A DNA stretch of 64,000 nucleotides from Simiduia curdlanivorans (GTDB lineage Bacteria; Pseudomonadota; Gammaproteobacteria; Pseudomonadales; Cellvibrionaceae). The stretch spans positions 1,412,001 to 1,476,000 of the forward strand of contig NZ_JAUFQG010000004.1 of the NCBI RefSeq assembly GCF_030409605.1. Direction: 5' to 3'. The notes under the pieces were generated by a model, which saw only the letters and a program-made list of their open reading frames with translations, was not told the DNA's origin and made no database searches. Positions 27,753 to 35,880 of this stretch are shown piece after piece. The translations under genes were made by a program, and so were the position numbers. Each line of letters opens with the position of its first letter. The stretch's first letter is position 1.

Positions 27753-27939
27753 TCGACAATCCCTGTTAGCAAGCGGAATGTCATTGTGGTAGTAGTGTTG
27801 GCGCATCTCTATAGCGCGCTAGACTGAAAATAAAAGTATGTTTTTAATTTGCCCCCCTAAAATGATGAGTTAAAAATTAACCTATATTACAACCTTCGTA
27901 TGATCAAATTTTAACTTTTGATTTCAGTTGAAATTATTC

Positions 27940-28803
27940 CTAATGAATGGCGGGTTCCTGCGACATATATTGCTGTAATGTCGAGTTATTCACCTCATTC
28001 ATGTTCGCTAGCGCCCAAGAGTTATCTTCTATGCCTTGGGCAATTAAATGTATCAGTGCCGACTCTATGGCGGATAGTACACAGAGCTGGGCAGGCTCAT
28101 TTGTTGTTGTTCCCGCTTCAATTTCCAGTAGGCGCTTGTATTCGACGAAGCGAAACACACCGGTGGTGATTTCTTGCGAAAGGATGGACTTGGTTGTTAG
28201 CACGCTGTGCAATATGCGGCCAGAGCGAATATCGATGGCGCGAATGTTTACAGTAACTTGGTCTGCACGGTATTGCTCCGAAGCGCCAATGCCGAAATAG
28301 CGTGCGCCTGCACCGCCAGTTTTGATGTTGGATTCGTAGGCCACAATACCACCTTCGATCAAAACATTTGCGGCTAATAAAGACGGCAGCTCATCGTCAT
28401 TATTTGTGGGAGTGTCAGGTTTTTTGAGCGCAGCACGAATAATTTTCCGCTCGGTTAGAAGGTTTTGTAAGCCCTCTCGCTCGAGGGGGATAAACCAGCC
28501 AGACTCATTCATAGCGTTAATCAGCATGGCGGTTGCACCTTGGGTTACCGCTGTTGAAAATGAACTTGCTGGGATAGGTTTATATTGGCCGGTTTGATCG
28601 CGAAAGTTGTACACAGTGGCAACTATCTTTCCGCGTGGGCTAGGTAGGCTTTTAAGATCTCGGTAGGTGCTGGCGCGAGGCGTTAGAGTTGCTTCGGTAA
28701 GGCCCGGGCCAAATAAGCTTTCACTGGTGTTCTGTGCCATCTGGCAGCCGGTTAAAAAAAATAGGTTGGCTGCGAAAAAAAGCCGAGCAATAGGGTTTAA
28801 CAT
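27940..28803 (-). CDS. csgG: Curli secretion channel lipoprotein CsgG
   Basis: CsgG forms the nonameric outer-membrane pore for curlin export. The 287-residue protein has a lipoprotein signal with lipobox LTGC (Cys20). The constriction-loop region ATVYNFRDQTGQYKP corresponds to the Tyr-Asn-Phe channel-eyelet residues of E. coli. SFSTAVTQGATAMLINAM and WFIPLEREGLQNLLTERKIIRAA are near-identical to the family. Length is normal (277 in E. coli). It is downstream of csgF by 14 bp and is the last of the export genes before the curlin genes. Confidence 0.96.
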   Translation of the reverse strand: MLNPIARLFFAANLFFLTGCQMAQNTSESLFGPGLTEATLTPRASTYRDLKSLPSPRGKIVATVYNFRDQTGQYKPIPASSFSTAVTQGATAMLINAMNESGWFIPLEREGLQNLLTERKIIRAALKKPDTPTNNDDELPSLLAANVLIEGGIVAYESNIKTGGAGARYFGIGASEQYRADQVTVNIRAIDIRSGRILHSVLTTKSILSQEITTGVFRFVEYKRLLEIEAGTTTNEPAQLCVLSAIESALIHLIAQGIEDNSWALANMNEVNNSTLQQYMSQEPAIH

Positions 28804-28817
28804 GTTTCTTCCTGAAA

Positions 28818-29219
28818 TTAATTTTGTGGGTCCAACCCTGAAACCACAATTTCGGTAACTTCGTTAGTGTGTCTATCGGTAATGACGACGGTGAGTGTGC
28901 CGCCATCGTCAACTAAATCAACAATAAAATCGTCGGTTTGTAAGCTGCCACTGTTGCCCGAGCCGACGTCCGTTAAGAGTTGGTTGAGAAGTCGCGACTG
29001 TAGCGAGCTGGTAAATCGCTCTAGGTCGGTGGGTGCCGAATAGCCATCTTTGCCCAGGTCTGGGTTCTTATAGGTGTCTTGTGCTTGTGCATTGCCAAGT
29101 AAGTAATTGCCATTCAGCGCATTGCCGCCGAAATTCGGATTAACAGGCGTGTAAATTAATTCGGAGGCATAACTGAACGTTGACGATAAGAAAATTAATA
29201 CAAACAATACTTTTTTCAT
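28818..29219 (-). CDS. csgF: Curli assembly protein CsgF
   Basis: CsgF binds the CsgG pore from outside and holds the nucleator at the surface. From the ATG at 29219 it is 133 residues with a short signal peptide (MKKVLFVLIFLSSTFSYA). The mature N-terminus carries the NPNFGGNALNGNYLLGNAQAQ-type signature that inserts in the CsgG channel. An alternative ATG at 29240 overlapping csgE would add seven polar residues. The end DRHTNEVTEIVVSGL resembles E. coli CsgF. Confidence 0.95.
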   Translation of the reverse strand: MKKVLFVLIFLSSTFSYASELIYTPVNPNFGGNALNGNYLLGNAQAQDTYKNPDLGKDGYSAPTDLERFTSSLQSRLLNQLLTDVGSGNSGSLQTDDFIVDLVDDGGTLTVVITDRHTNEVTEIVVSGLDPQN

Positions 29220-29229
29220 TATTAGGTCT

Positions 29230-29643
29230 CTAGTATTCATCCTGATCGAGATCGAAGGTGTCCATAAACATCAGCTGCAATTTACGTTGTTGAGCGGCTG
29301 CATGAATCTGCTGCGCTGCTGCATTGGCCTCTTGTTGAATATCAATTCTGCCCGGCGGCAAAAAACGCCGATAAACTTCTTGGTTTTCTGTGGTTACCCA
29401 AATAAGGCTGCCCCAGCGAGCCGAAGGTCGCTCGTACACCACAAGGTTGTAGTCGTTGTTTGCGCTGAAATTTGCATTGCGGTAATCACTTAGATGGCGC
29501 GCAAATTCATGCCCTGCACGGGTGATAGTGCTGTCTTGAGTGAAGCCTGAAATTTCATTTTCAATTTCATCTGGCCAGCAGGGTGCGGTTACAGCAAATC
29601 CAAGCAAACACATAGCCAAGAACGGGAATCTGATACGCGTCAC
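29230..29643 (-). CDS. csgE: Curli secretion accessory protein CsgE
   Basis: CsgE is the periplasmic cap that delivers curlins to CsgG. The 137-residue product has a signal peptide (about 24 residues), the mature motif GHEFARHLSDYRNANF and the diagnostic ERPSARWGSLIWVTTENQEVYRRFL. The stop lies about 10 bp before the chosen csgF start. The gene follows csgD by 11 bp, so D, E, F and G are one transcription unit. Confidence 0.95.
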   Translation of the reverse strand: MTRIRFPFLAMCLLGFAVTAPCWPDEIENEISGFTQDSTITRAGHEFARHLSDYRNANFSANNDYNLVVYERPSARWGSLIWVTTENQEVYRRFLPPGRIDIQQEANAAAQQIHAAAQQRKLQLMFMDTFDLDQDEY

Positions 29644-29654
29644 AGTAGGCTGGC

Positions 29655-30326
29655 CTAGATATTGTTTCTCGCCCAGTTGCTCGCTTGTAACCGATTTTTA
29701 ACTTCAATCTTTTTAAATACGTTATACAGATGGCTTTTTATCGTGTGTTCGCTGACAAACAGCGACTCGGCAATTTGTAAATTGGTGGCGCCGTCAGCCA
29801 ACAGCTCCATGATTTGCAATTCCCTGCGGGTAAGCAATTGGCGCGAGCCAGAGTCCATCGGCGGGCGGCGATTTTGCTCAATCAGCTGATGGGTGACGCG
29901 CCTAGGTAGCCACAAGTGACCAGCAATAAGTGCCTCTAGGCCTTTGATTAATTGGTTGTGGTCGGCGTTGATGTAAAACATACCTTTGACCTGCGGCCAT
30001 TCGGCTAGATGCTCCTGCTCGGAGCTTTGGATCACATTGAACAGCGCGATAACTAAGCGGCTGTGTTTGCTTTGCAGCCCTTGCAGGAGCGCGCGTAGCG
30101 CGCCGAGGTCGGTATGTTGCGCATCCACTAGCAATAGGTTTTGGTCGGACGCTAGTAGCTGGCTAACTTGATGCGCTTGATCGGTCAGCTTGCAGGTTAA
30201 TTTAAGGCGCTCGGCCATTAGATTAGCCAGCATTTTGGACTGCATGCTGGATTCACTGAGAAGCACCATGGTTTCTGCAGTGTTTAAAAATTCAGTGCTA
30301 GTGGCGTTCATAATGTGGGAGTCCAT
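29655..30326 (-). CDS. csgD: CsgD/VpsT-type LuxR-family regulator
   Basis: This 223-residue protein matches CsgD: an N-terminal receiver-like domain (residues about 20-135) and a LuxR-type helix-turn-helix (164-221, LLTRRELQIMELLADGATN... and HTIKSHLYNVFKKIEVKNR). It should activate curli transcription. Unlike E. coli CsgD, it has Trp-Leu-Pro-Arg at 139-142, close to the W[FLM][TS]R cyclic-di-GMP-binding motif of Vibrio VpsT, so direct c-di-GMP control is possible. Asp68 is at the position of the phospho-acceptor strand but its use is unknown. It is first gene of the csgDEFG unit; an alternative start is Met6. Confidence 0.93.
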   Translation of the reverse strand: MDSHIMNATSTEFLNTAETMVLLSESSMQSKMLANLMAERLKLTCKLTDQAHQVSQLLASDQNLLLVDAQHTDLGALRALLQGLQSKHSRLVIALFNVIQSSEQEHLAEWPQVKGMFYINADHNQLIKGLEALIAGHLWLPRRVTHQLIEQNRRPPMDSGSRQLLTRRELQIMELLADGATNLQIAESLFVSEHTIKSHLYNVFKKIEVKNRLQASNWARNNI

Positions 30327-30637
30327 TTTATAGGTTTACGCGATCCGTGGCGTGCCAGCGTCTAAGAGTAAAGTTTCAAATTTAGTACTGCAAGGCAGGC
30401 GCTATTATGACTGTAAAAATAGCACCTAAGTATGGAACTGTTAGATGTTTTTGTCGGTTAATTTGAGCTTTTTAGATAACCTAGTTGTAATTTTTATTTC
30501 CAAATAGCGGTTGCTCAGGATGAAATTACCGTCAGCGCGCTTGGTGGCCGCTTTATGAGGGGAAATTGACTGCAATGGTTAGCAATTGAGGAGAGATGTT
30601 GCTTGTTGGTACTTCCGTAGCAGTCATATTGGGGGCG
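30327..30637 (-). promoter_or_regulatory. AT-rich upstream region of csgD
   Basis: About 310 bp without a supportable gene lie between csgD and the terminator of the upstream Ala-rich protein gene. The segment is AT-rich (for example around 30440-30505) and is the natural place for the csgD promoter and its regulators. I could not pick one convincing -35/-10 pair. Confidence 0.4.
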
Positions 30638-30666
30638 AAAAAAAAGGCTCATATAATGAACCTTTT
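30638..30666 (-). terminator. Intrinsic terminator after the Ala-rich repeat gene
   Basis: On the complement, AAAAGG...CCTTTTTTTT surrounds a stem with one mismatch and a 5-nt loop (stem arms 30646-30651 and 30657-30662), ending in eight T residues (30645-30638). It separates the Ala-rich gene from csgD. Confidence 0.75.
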
Positions 30667-30681
30667 GATGGTACCGCAGTA

Positions 30682-31233
30682 TTATTTTCCAGCGGCCGTG
30701 GCAGCGGCTTCGCTGAAGCCTGCTGTGAGTGCATTGGCGACCAGTTGCTCGTCCATGCCAATGGCCAGAGCTCTATCTTGCACGGCAGATGCCAGCATCG
30801 GGCGTTCCGAGACAACGGCTAAAATCATGTCGCTCGCAAGGTTGTTGTCAGCGCCAGCTAAGGTGGCTTCTAGCTCGTTCAATAGTTGCTCGTCGCCAAC
30901 GGAATTGATTGCCACTTGGGCTTCAACCGAAGCAATGGTTAAATCGGCTTGGGCCACAGAGGCGGCCAACTGATTAAAGGCCTCTTGGGTGCTGACGTCG
31001 CGAATGGCGAAATTGGCTTCGGCGATGGCGATGGTTAGATCGGCTTCAGCTATCGAGGCCGTAAGCAGATTGACCGCTTCCTGCGACTGCACCTGCATGA
31101 TCGCCTCTTCCGCGAAGGCGATACTGTTGTCGAGCGCCGCAATTGCATTGCGGGCATCTTTACTCGCGGTATCTGCTTGTGCCACGGCGGCGGTTGCCAC
31201 GAGGGCGAGAAATAGAGCGGTGCGCTTGATCAT
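30682..31233 (-). CDS. Secreted Ala-rich protein with three 32-residue repeats, curli-adjacent
   Basis: I do not recognise this 183-residue protein. It has a clear Sec signal peptide (cleavage near AVAQA-D, residue 20). Three tandem units of exactly 32 residues follow: 51-82 (QEAVNLLTASIAEADLTIAI start), 83-114 (QEAFNQLAASVAQADLTIAS start) and a more divergent 115-146 (EQLLNELEATLAGADNNLAS start). They are Ala/Glu/Leu-rich and predicted helical, not curlin-like. The C-terminal third (LAVVSERPMLASAVQDRALAIGMDEQLVANAL) is also Ala-rich. It is upstream of csgD on the same strand with its own terminator. It may be a periplasmic or matrix factor linked to curli; this is only context. Confidence 0.75.
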   Translation of the reverse strand: MIKRTALFLALVATAAVAQADTASKDARNAIAALDNSIAFAEEAIMQVQSQEAVNLLTASIAEADLTIAIAEANFAIRDVSTQEAFNQLAASVAQADLTIASVEAQVAINSVGDEQLLNELEATLAGADNNLASDMILAVVSERPMLASAVQDRALAIGMDEQLVANALTAGFSEAAATAAGK

Positions 31234-31447
31234 CGTTACATCCTGATGTTTATTGTGATTTTGCCAAGTACTCGATCGTCAAGGTTGCTTGGGCGATTAA
31301 AATATAACCAAGTTACTATAGCTCGGAGCCCCTAGCTAAGCAATTAGCACTAAAGACACCTTAGTTATAGATCCTCGCATAATAAGAAGCAATTGACCTA
31401 AACCTAGGAATCTCGAGCACTGACCAGTGCCGCTCGGAAGCCAATTT

Positions 31448-31456
31448 TGCTACACT
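31448..31456 (+). promoter_or_regulatory. Candidate extended -10 promoter of the MFS gene
   Basis: TGCTACACT provides a TG-N extended -10 followed by TACACT, about 50 bp before the GTG start of the MFS gene. The -35 region is weak, as is common for extended -10 promoters. Confidence 0.4.
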
Positions 31457-31502
31457 GAGCCGCTTAAAATGATAACGCGACACTATTAAGGCCTCGCCCA
31501 CT

Positions 31503-32837
31503 GTGACTCCCCCATTTGAACGCCGAGCTGTTTTGCCGCTGGCTGGCTTGTACGTGTTTCGTATGCTCGGCCTGTTTATGGTATTGCCTGTACTGAGTTT
31601 GTACGGCGATGCTTATAGTGGCGCCAGCGCGGCCCTGCTTGGTGTTGCGCTCGGTGCCTATGGCTTTAGTCAGGCAATATTGCAAATTCCCTTCGGCTAT
31701 TTATCGGATCGATTTGGCCGCAAGCCACTGATTACCATCGGTTTACTTCTGTTCGCCGCCGGCAGTGTCCTGGCCGCTGTGGCGGACAGTGTCTATGGCC
31801 TTATTGCCGGCCGCGTCTTGCAGGGGTGCGGTGCTATCGCCAGCGTGTTGATGGCGTTTGTGGCCGATCTGACCGCGGAAGAGAATAGAACCAAAGCCAT
31901 GGCCTTGATTGGAGCCTCCATTGGCGTGGCGTTTTCCTTGGCCTTGATCCTTGGGCCCTTAGTGACTGAGAGCTTTGGTCTCGCAGGCGTGTTTTGGCTG
32001 ACGGCTGTGCTCGCCTTAAGTGGGCTCGGGCTATTGTGGTATGTGGTGCCGGCGGCGCCTGTGCGGGTTATGCCTCAGCGGCTCGATTGGGGCTCGGTGT
32101 TTCGCGATCTGGAGTTGTGGCGTTTGAATATTGGTATTTTTGCGCTGCACTTTGTCTTAATGGCAACCTTTATTGCCATGCCACGTTATTTAGAGCTATA
32201 TGGCTTGCCTAGAGAGCAGCATTGGTTACTTTATTTACCAGTGATGGTGTTGTCGTTTTTGGCCATGTTGCCGTTTATGATCTTGGGTGAAAAGCGCGGC
32301 AAGGTTAAGCAGAACTTTATCGGTGCCATCGCCTTGCTGGTGATTGTACAGGTGTTGTTAGGCTGGTTGCAGGGTAGCGCCTTACTCGGTGTTGTTATGC
32401 TATTCGGCTTTTTTATGGCATTTAATTTGTTAGAGGCAACACTGCCTTCCTGGGTTAGCAAGGTCGCTTCCGCCGAGGTCAAGGGCACCGCCACGGGCGT
32501 CTATTCCTCGTGGCAGTTTGCTGGCGCTTTTGCGGGTGGCGCCAGTGGCGGCGTGGTCTTTCAAGCGTTTGGCTTTGGCGCTGTATTCGCCTTATGCGCC
32601 GCAATCTTATTGTTATGGCTGTTGGTGGCGCTATTTCAGCAGCCGCCGGCGCCACCGGTGCGTTTGAGCTTGCAGGTGCCAGAGGGTATGGACGCCATTG
32701 AGGTAACCCGCCTGTCGACACTGCCTGGGGTTAGGCAAGTGACTTGGGTGGATACCGAATCCACGGTATTGCTGCAAGTGGATGCACGGCATTTCGATAA
32801 CAGTGCGATAAGCATGTACCGATGGCGCGAAGCCTAA
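31503..32837 (+). CDS. YajR-like MFS transporter with C-terminal domain
   Basis: This 444-residue inner-membrane protein has 12 hydrophobic spans and the MFS motif A GYLSDRFGRKPLI after TM2. After the last span (about residue 378) there is a soluble tail of about 65 residues (RLSLQVPEGMDAIEVTRLSTLPGVRQVTW...) that looks like the small ferredoxin-like YAM domain of E. coli YajR. The export substrate is unknown. It starts with GTG at 31503. It sits directly upstream of ssb, an order also seen in Pseudomonas, where uvrA is the next divergent gene. Confidence 0.88.
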   Translation: MTPPFERRAVLPLAGLYVFRMLGLFMVLPVLSLYGDAYSGASAALLGVALGAYGFSQAILQIPFGYLSDRFGRKPLITIGLLLFAAGSVLAAVADSVYGLIAGRVLQGCGAIASVLMAFVADLTAEENRTKAMALIGASIGVAFSLALILGPLVTESFGLAGVFWLTAVLALSGLGLLWYVVPAAPVRVMPQRLDWGSVFRDLELWRLNIGIFALHFVLMATFIAMPRYLELYGLPREQHWLLYLPVMVLSFLAMLPFMILGEKRGKVKQNFIGAIALLVIVQVLLGWLQGSALLGVVMLFGFFMAFNLLEATLPSWVSKVASAEVKGTATGVYSSWQFAGAFAGGASGGVVFQAFGFGAVFALCAAILLLWLLVALFQQPPAPPVRLSLQVPEGMDAIEVTRLSTLPGVRQVTWVDTESTVLLQVDARHFDNSAISMYRWREA

Positions 32838-32923
32838 GGCTTTTAGTGAGAATTTCTCGACACATAACTGGCCGAGTGTTTAGATGGCCCTATTAGACAG
32901 ATATAGATTAGGAGAGACGAAGT

Positions 32924-33466
32924 ATGGCACGGGGTATTAATAAAGTGATTTTGGTGGGTAACATAGGTCAAGACCCAGAAACCAAGTTTATGCCTAGCGG
33001 TGGTGCTGTCACTAACGTGAGCGTTGCCACGTCAGAATCTTGGAAAGACAAAAATACTGGCCAGCCACAAGAGCGCACAGAGTGGCACCGTGTGGTGTTT
33101 TTCAATCGCCTAGCCGAGATTGCCGGGGAGTATTTGAAAAAGGGCAGTAAGATTTATGTGGAAGGTTCTCTGCGCACCCGCAAGTGGCAAGGGCAAGACG
33201 GCCAAGACCGCTATACCACTGAAATTGTAGCCAGCGAAATGCAGATGCTAGACGGTAGAGGCGGTGACTCTAACCAAGGTGGTTACGATCAAGGCGGCTA
33301 CGATCAATCGCAACCTCAGCAGCGCCAGCCCGCAGCGCAACAACGCCAAGCACCGCAACAAAATCAAGCGCCACAGCAAGGCGGCTACCAACAGGCTCCG
33401 CAGCAACAACCTCAGCAGCCGCAGGGCGGTGGCTTCGATAGTTTTGATGACGACATCCCGTTCTGA
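32924..33466 (+). CDS. ssb: Single-stranded DNA-binding protein
   Basis: SSB coats single-stranded DNA and recruits repair and replication proteins. The 180-residue product has an N-terminal OB fold (ARGINKVILVGNIGQDPE; WHRVVFFNRLAEIAGEYLKKGSKIYVEG). A Gln/Gly-rich linker of about 65 residues includes a GGYDQ duplication and many Gln-Pro pairs. It ends in the acidic tip DDDIPF that binds partner proteins. ATG at 32924 is preceded by AGGAGAG. A terminator follows. Confidence 0.97.
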   Translation: MARGINKVILVGNIGQDPETKFMPSGGAVTNVSVATSESWKDKNTGQPQERTEWHRVVFFNRLAEIAGEYLKKGSKIYVEGSLRTRKWQGQDGQDRYTTEIVASEMQMLDGRGGDSNQGGYDQGGYDQSQPQQRQPAAQQRQAPQQNQAPQQGGYQQAPQQQPQQPQGGGFDSFDDDIPF

Positions 33467-33488
33467 GGCATAAAGATATTGCTTGAAG

Positions 33489-33511
33489 AGCCCCATGAAT
33501 TGGGGCTTTTT
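33489..33511 (+). terminator. Intrinsic terminator after ssb
   Basis: AGCCCCA (33489-33495) pairs with TGGGGCT (33501-33507) around a 5-nt loop and runs into four further T residues. It separates ssb from the polysaccharide region. Confidence 0.88.
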
Positions 33512-33652
33512 CGTTTTAGGAGCAGGTTCTGCTCTTTGGATTAGGTAAGGGCTATTTCGTAACAGAGCCAGATAAAGGATAATTGCCCGCACAAAGGAAT
33601 AAATAATCTAAGCCTGCGGGCTGGTGGATAAAATGAACAATCAGGATGTCTC

Positions 33653-35059
33653 ATGTCAAAAATAGTTCCCGTTATATTGGCCGGCGGCGTTGGCAGTCGT
33701 TTGTGGCCATTGTCGCGCTCTCAATATCCAAAGCAGTGTATAGACTTGCAGGGCTCAGGTGCCAGTCTGCTGCAGAATACTCTGTCGCGCACGCGTTCGA
33801 ACGCAGAGCAACCCATTATTTTATGTAATGAGGATCATCGCTTTCTCATTGCCGAGCAGGCGCGAGCTATTGGGGTTCAGCCCATGAGTATTATGTTGGA
33901 GCCAGAGGGGAAAAATACCGCTCCTGCCATCGCCGCCGCCGCTTGGTTGCTGGCCAGCAAAACACCCGACGCCATCATGTTGGTGCTTCCCTCTGATCAC
34001 GCCATTTCCGATCAGCAATTGTTTGACGAAAAGGTCGCGCTAGGGGCAGAGCTGGCGGCACAGGGTGCGTTGGTAACCTTCGGCGTCGAGCCCAGTTATC
34101 CTGAAACCGGTTATGGTTACATAAAAGCAAATGGCGCCAATGACGTCGAGTCGGTAGCCGAGTTCGTCGAGAAGCCAAGCCTAGAGGTTGCGCAGGCCTA
34201 TGTAGATGATGGCCAATACCTGTGGAATAGCGGCATGTTCATGTTTCGTGCCGATATTTATTTAGCCGAGCTAGAAAAATACGAGCCTGAAGTTCATCAA
34301 CTCAGCCAATCGGCTGTGACAGACGCCGAGGCCGATCTCAGTTTTATGCGGTTGGCGGCCAAGCCTTTTTCTGCGTTGAAATCTATCTCCATCGACTATG
34401 CCGTCATGGAGCGCACCAGTGCCGCCAAGGTCATTCGCTTCCCGGCTATTTGGAACGATGTAGGCAGCTGGTCTGCGTTATGGGCAATAGGGGAGCCGGA
34501 TGCGGATAATAATTTGTTGCGTGGCGACGCCGTGGTAATCGATTGTAAAAACACCTTAGTGAATGCGCAGTCTCGGCTGGTTACCGCTGTGGGTCTGTCT
34601 GATCTGATCATTGTTGAAACGGATGATGCGGTCATGGTCGCGCCTGCTGGCAGGGCCCAAGACGTTAAAAAAATTGTCGAACAGCTGTCGAAAGCGGGCC
34701 GCACAGAGGTCGACTTGCATCGAGAGGTGCATAGGCCTTGGGGTAAATACCACGGTTTAACCACAAGTGATCGCTATCAGGTAAAGCGTATTACAGTAAG
34801 CCCGGGGCAAAAGTTGTCCACACAAATGCATCACCATCGAGCTGAACATTGGGTTGTGGTAAGTGGGACTGCAAAAGTTCGCAATGGCGATAGGGAAATT
34901 TTATTGACCGAGAATGAGTCAACTTATATTCCTATAGGAGAAATCCATTCTCTAGAGAACCCAGGGAAAATTCCGTTAGAACTTATAGAAATTCAAACCG
35001 GCGGCTATTTAGGTGAGGATGATATTGTGCGCTTTAATGACCGTTATGGGCGCAGCTGA
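33653..35059 (+). CDS. manC: Mannose-1-phosphate guanylyltransferase / mannose-6-phosphate isomerase
   Basis: This bifunctional enzyme of the ManC/AlgA/CpsB family makes GDP-mannose from mannose-1-phosphate and GTP, and usually interconverts fructose-6-phosphate and mannose-6-phosphate. The 468-residue protein has the pyrophosphorylase signature LAGGVGSRLWPLSRSQYPKQ at residues 9-28 and a type II PMI cupin domain from about 330, with the metal-binding motif QMHHHRAEHWVVV and the ending GGYLGEDDIVRFNDRYGR. It supplies GDP-mannose for surface polysaccharide. It lies at the left edge of the polysaccharide/NRPS region and has its own start after the ssb terminator; the hydrolase pair follows 62 bp later. 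Confidence 0.95.
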   Translation: MSKIVPVILAGGVGSRLWPLSRSQYPKQCIDLQGSGASLLQNTLSRTRSNAEQPIILCNEDHRFLIAEQARAIGVQPMSIMLEPEGKNTAPAIAAAAWLLASKTPDAIMLVLPSDHAISDQQLFDEKVALGAELAAQGALVTFGVEPSYPETGYGYIKANGANDVESVAEFVEKPSLEVAQAYVDDGQYLWNSGMFMFRADIYLAELEKYEPEVHQLSQSAVTDAEADLSFMRLAAKPFSALKSISIDYAVMERTSAAKVIRFPAIWNDVGSWSALWAIGEPDADNNLLRGDAVVIDCKNTLVNAQSRLVTAVGLSDLIIVETDDAVMVAPAGRAQDVKKIVEQLSKAGRTEVDLHREVHRPWGKYHGLTTSDRYQVKRITVSPGQKLSTQMHHHRAEHWVVVSGTAKVRNGDREILLTENESTYIPIGEIHSLENPGKIPLELIEIQTGGYLGEDDIVRFNDRYGRS

Positions 35060-35121
35060 AAATAGCATCGGCTAGTTCGTTAGTCAGTAATTCGTATAGG
35101 GACGTATTTTCGGAAAGGTTT

Positions 35122-35880
35122 ATGGAAGCATTTTTCTTCGGTTCATCTACGCACAGTTTATACGGTGTTTACCACCCGCCAGCAGTCGCGACGTTTAACA
35201 ATCAAGCCGTATTGTTATGCGGCCCAGTTGCCCATGAAGCAATTAGGTTGCATAAGGCTTTACGCTTTATAGCGACTCAGTTGGCTAATGCCGGTTTTCA
35301 TGTGCTGCGCTTTGATTATCGCGGCCAGGGTGATTCTGCCGGCAACATGGATGGCGTGACACCGGCCTGCTGGCAAGAGGATATTGTTTGTGCAATTCAA
35401 GAGTTGCGCGATATATCGATGGCTACAAATATCAGTATCATCGGCGTGCGCATGGGCGGATTACTAGCGGCTACGCTAAAGAGTACGCCGGTCAAAGTTA
35501 GTCGCTTAGTGTTGTGGGACCCTTGGGTCGCGGGCGAGGCGTATCAGGCTGAAATATTTTCGGCCGGCAAGCCTCAGCCAGACAGTAATGATATTGAGTT
35601 TAATGGCTTTCTATTTCCCGGAAGCTTCACCGCTGGCCTCCCAGAAATTTCTTTGATGCAGTCAACCTTTAACCTGTTTCAGCAAGTGGACTTAATATTG
35701 TCTCAGCACAATGATGAGTTTGAGTTATTGAGTGAAAAGCTGAAACAGCACGAAAACTATACTTGTACCTCCAGCCCCGCAGTTGTTGATTGGAATTATG
35801 TGGATAATGAAAGCGGTATATTGTGGCCCATGTCTAATATGCAGTGTGTTCTGCAGCGCATGGTTGGACCTTCGCTATGA
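35122..35880 (+). CDS. Alpha/beta-hydrolase-like protein without the nucleophile serine
   Basis: The 252-residue protein has an alpha/beta-hydrolase layout: HVLRFDYRGQGDSAG after the first strands and a nucleophile-elbow region ISIIGVRMGGLLAATL. The elbow reads Gly108-Val-Arg-Met-Gly112, so the usual Ser is Arg110. This matches what I recall of hydrolase-2 proteins linked to exosortase A systems, whose elbow is Gly-Leu-Arg-Leu-Gly. A classical hydrolase triad seems unlikely. The stop overlaps the next gene's start by 4 bp (ATGA), so the pair is translationally coupled and probably works together. The role could be in polysaccharide, protein sorting or product release from the nearby NRPS. Confidence 0.75.
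   Translation: MEAFFFGSSTHSLYGVYHPPAVATFNNQAVLLCGPVAHEAIRLHKALRFIATQLANAGFHVLRFDYRGQGDSAGNMDGVTPACWQEDIVCAIQELRDISMATNISIIGVRMGGLLAATLKSTPVKVSRLVLWDPWVAGEAYQAEIFSAGKPQPDSNDIEFNGFLFPGSFTAGLPEISLMQSTFNLFQQVDLILSQHNDEFELLSEKLKQHENYTCTSSPAVVDWNYVDNESGILWPMSNMQCVLQRMVGPSL

Noticed and set aside
30596..30973. Plus-strand ORF with GAGGAG-like ribosome site opposite the Ala-rich gene
   Set aside because: Most of it is antisense to a well-supported signal-peptide protein, its first part spans that gene's terminator, and its Ser/Ala composition mirrors the other strand.
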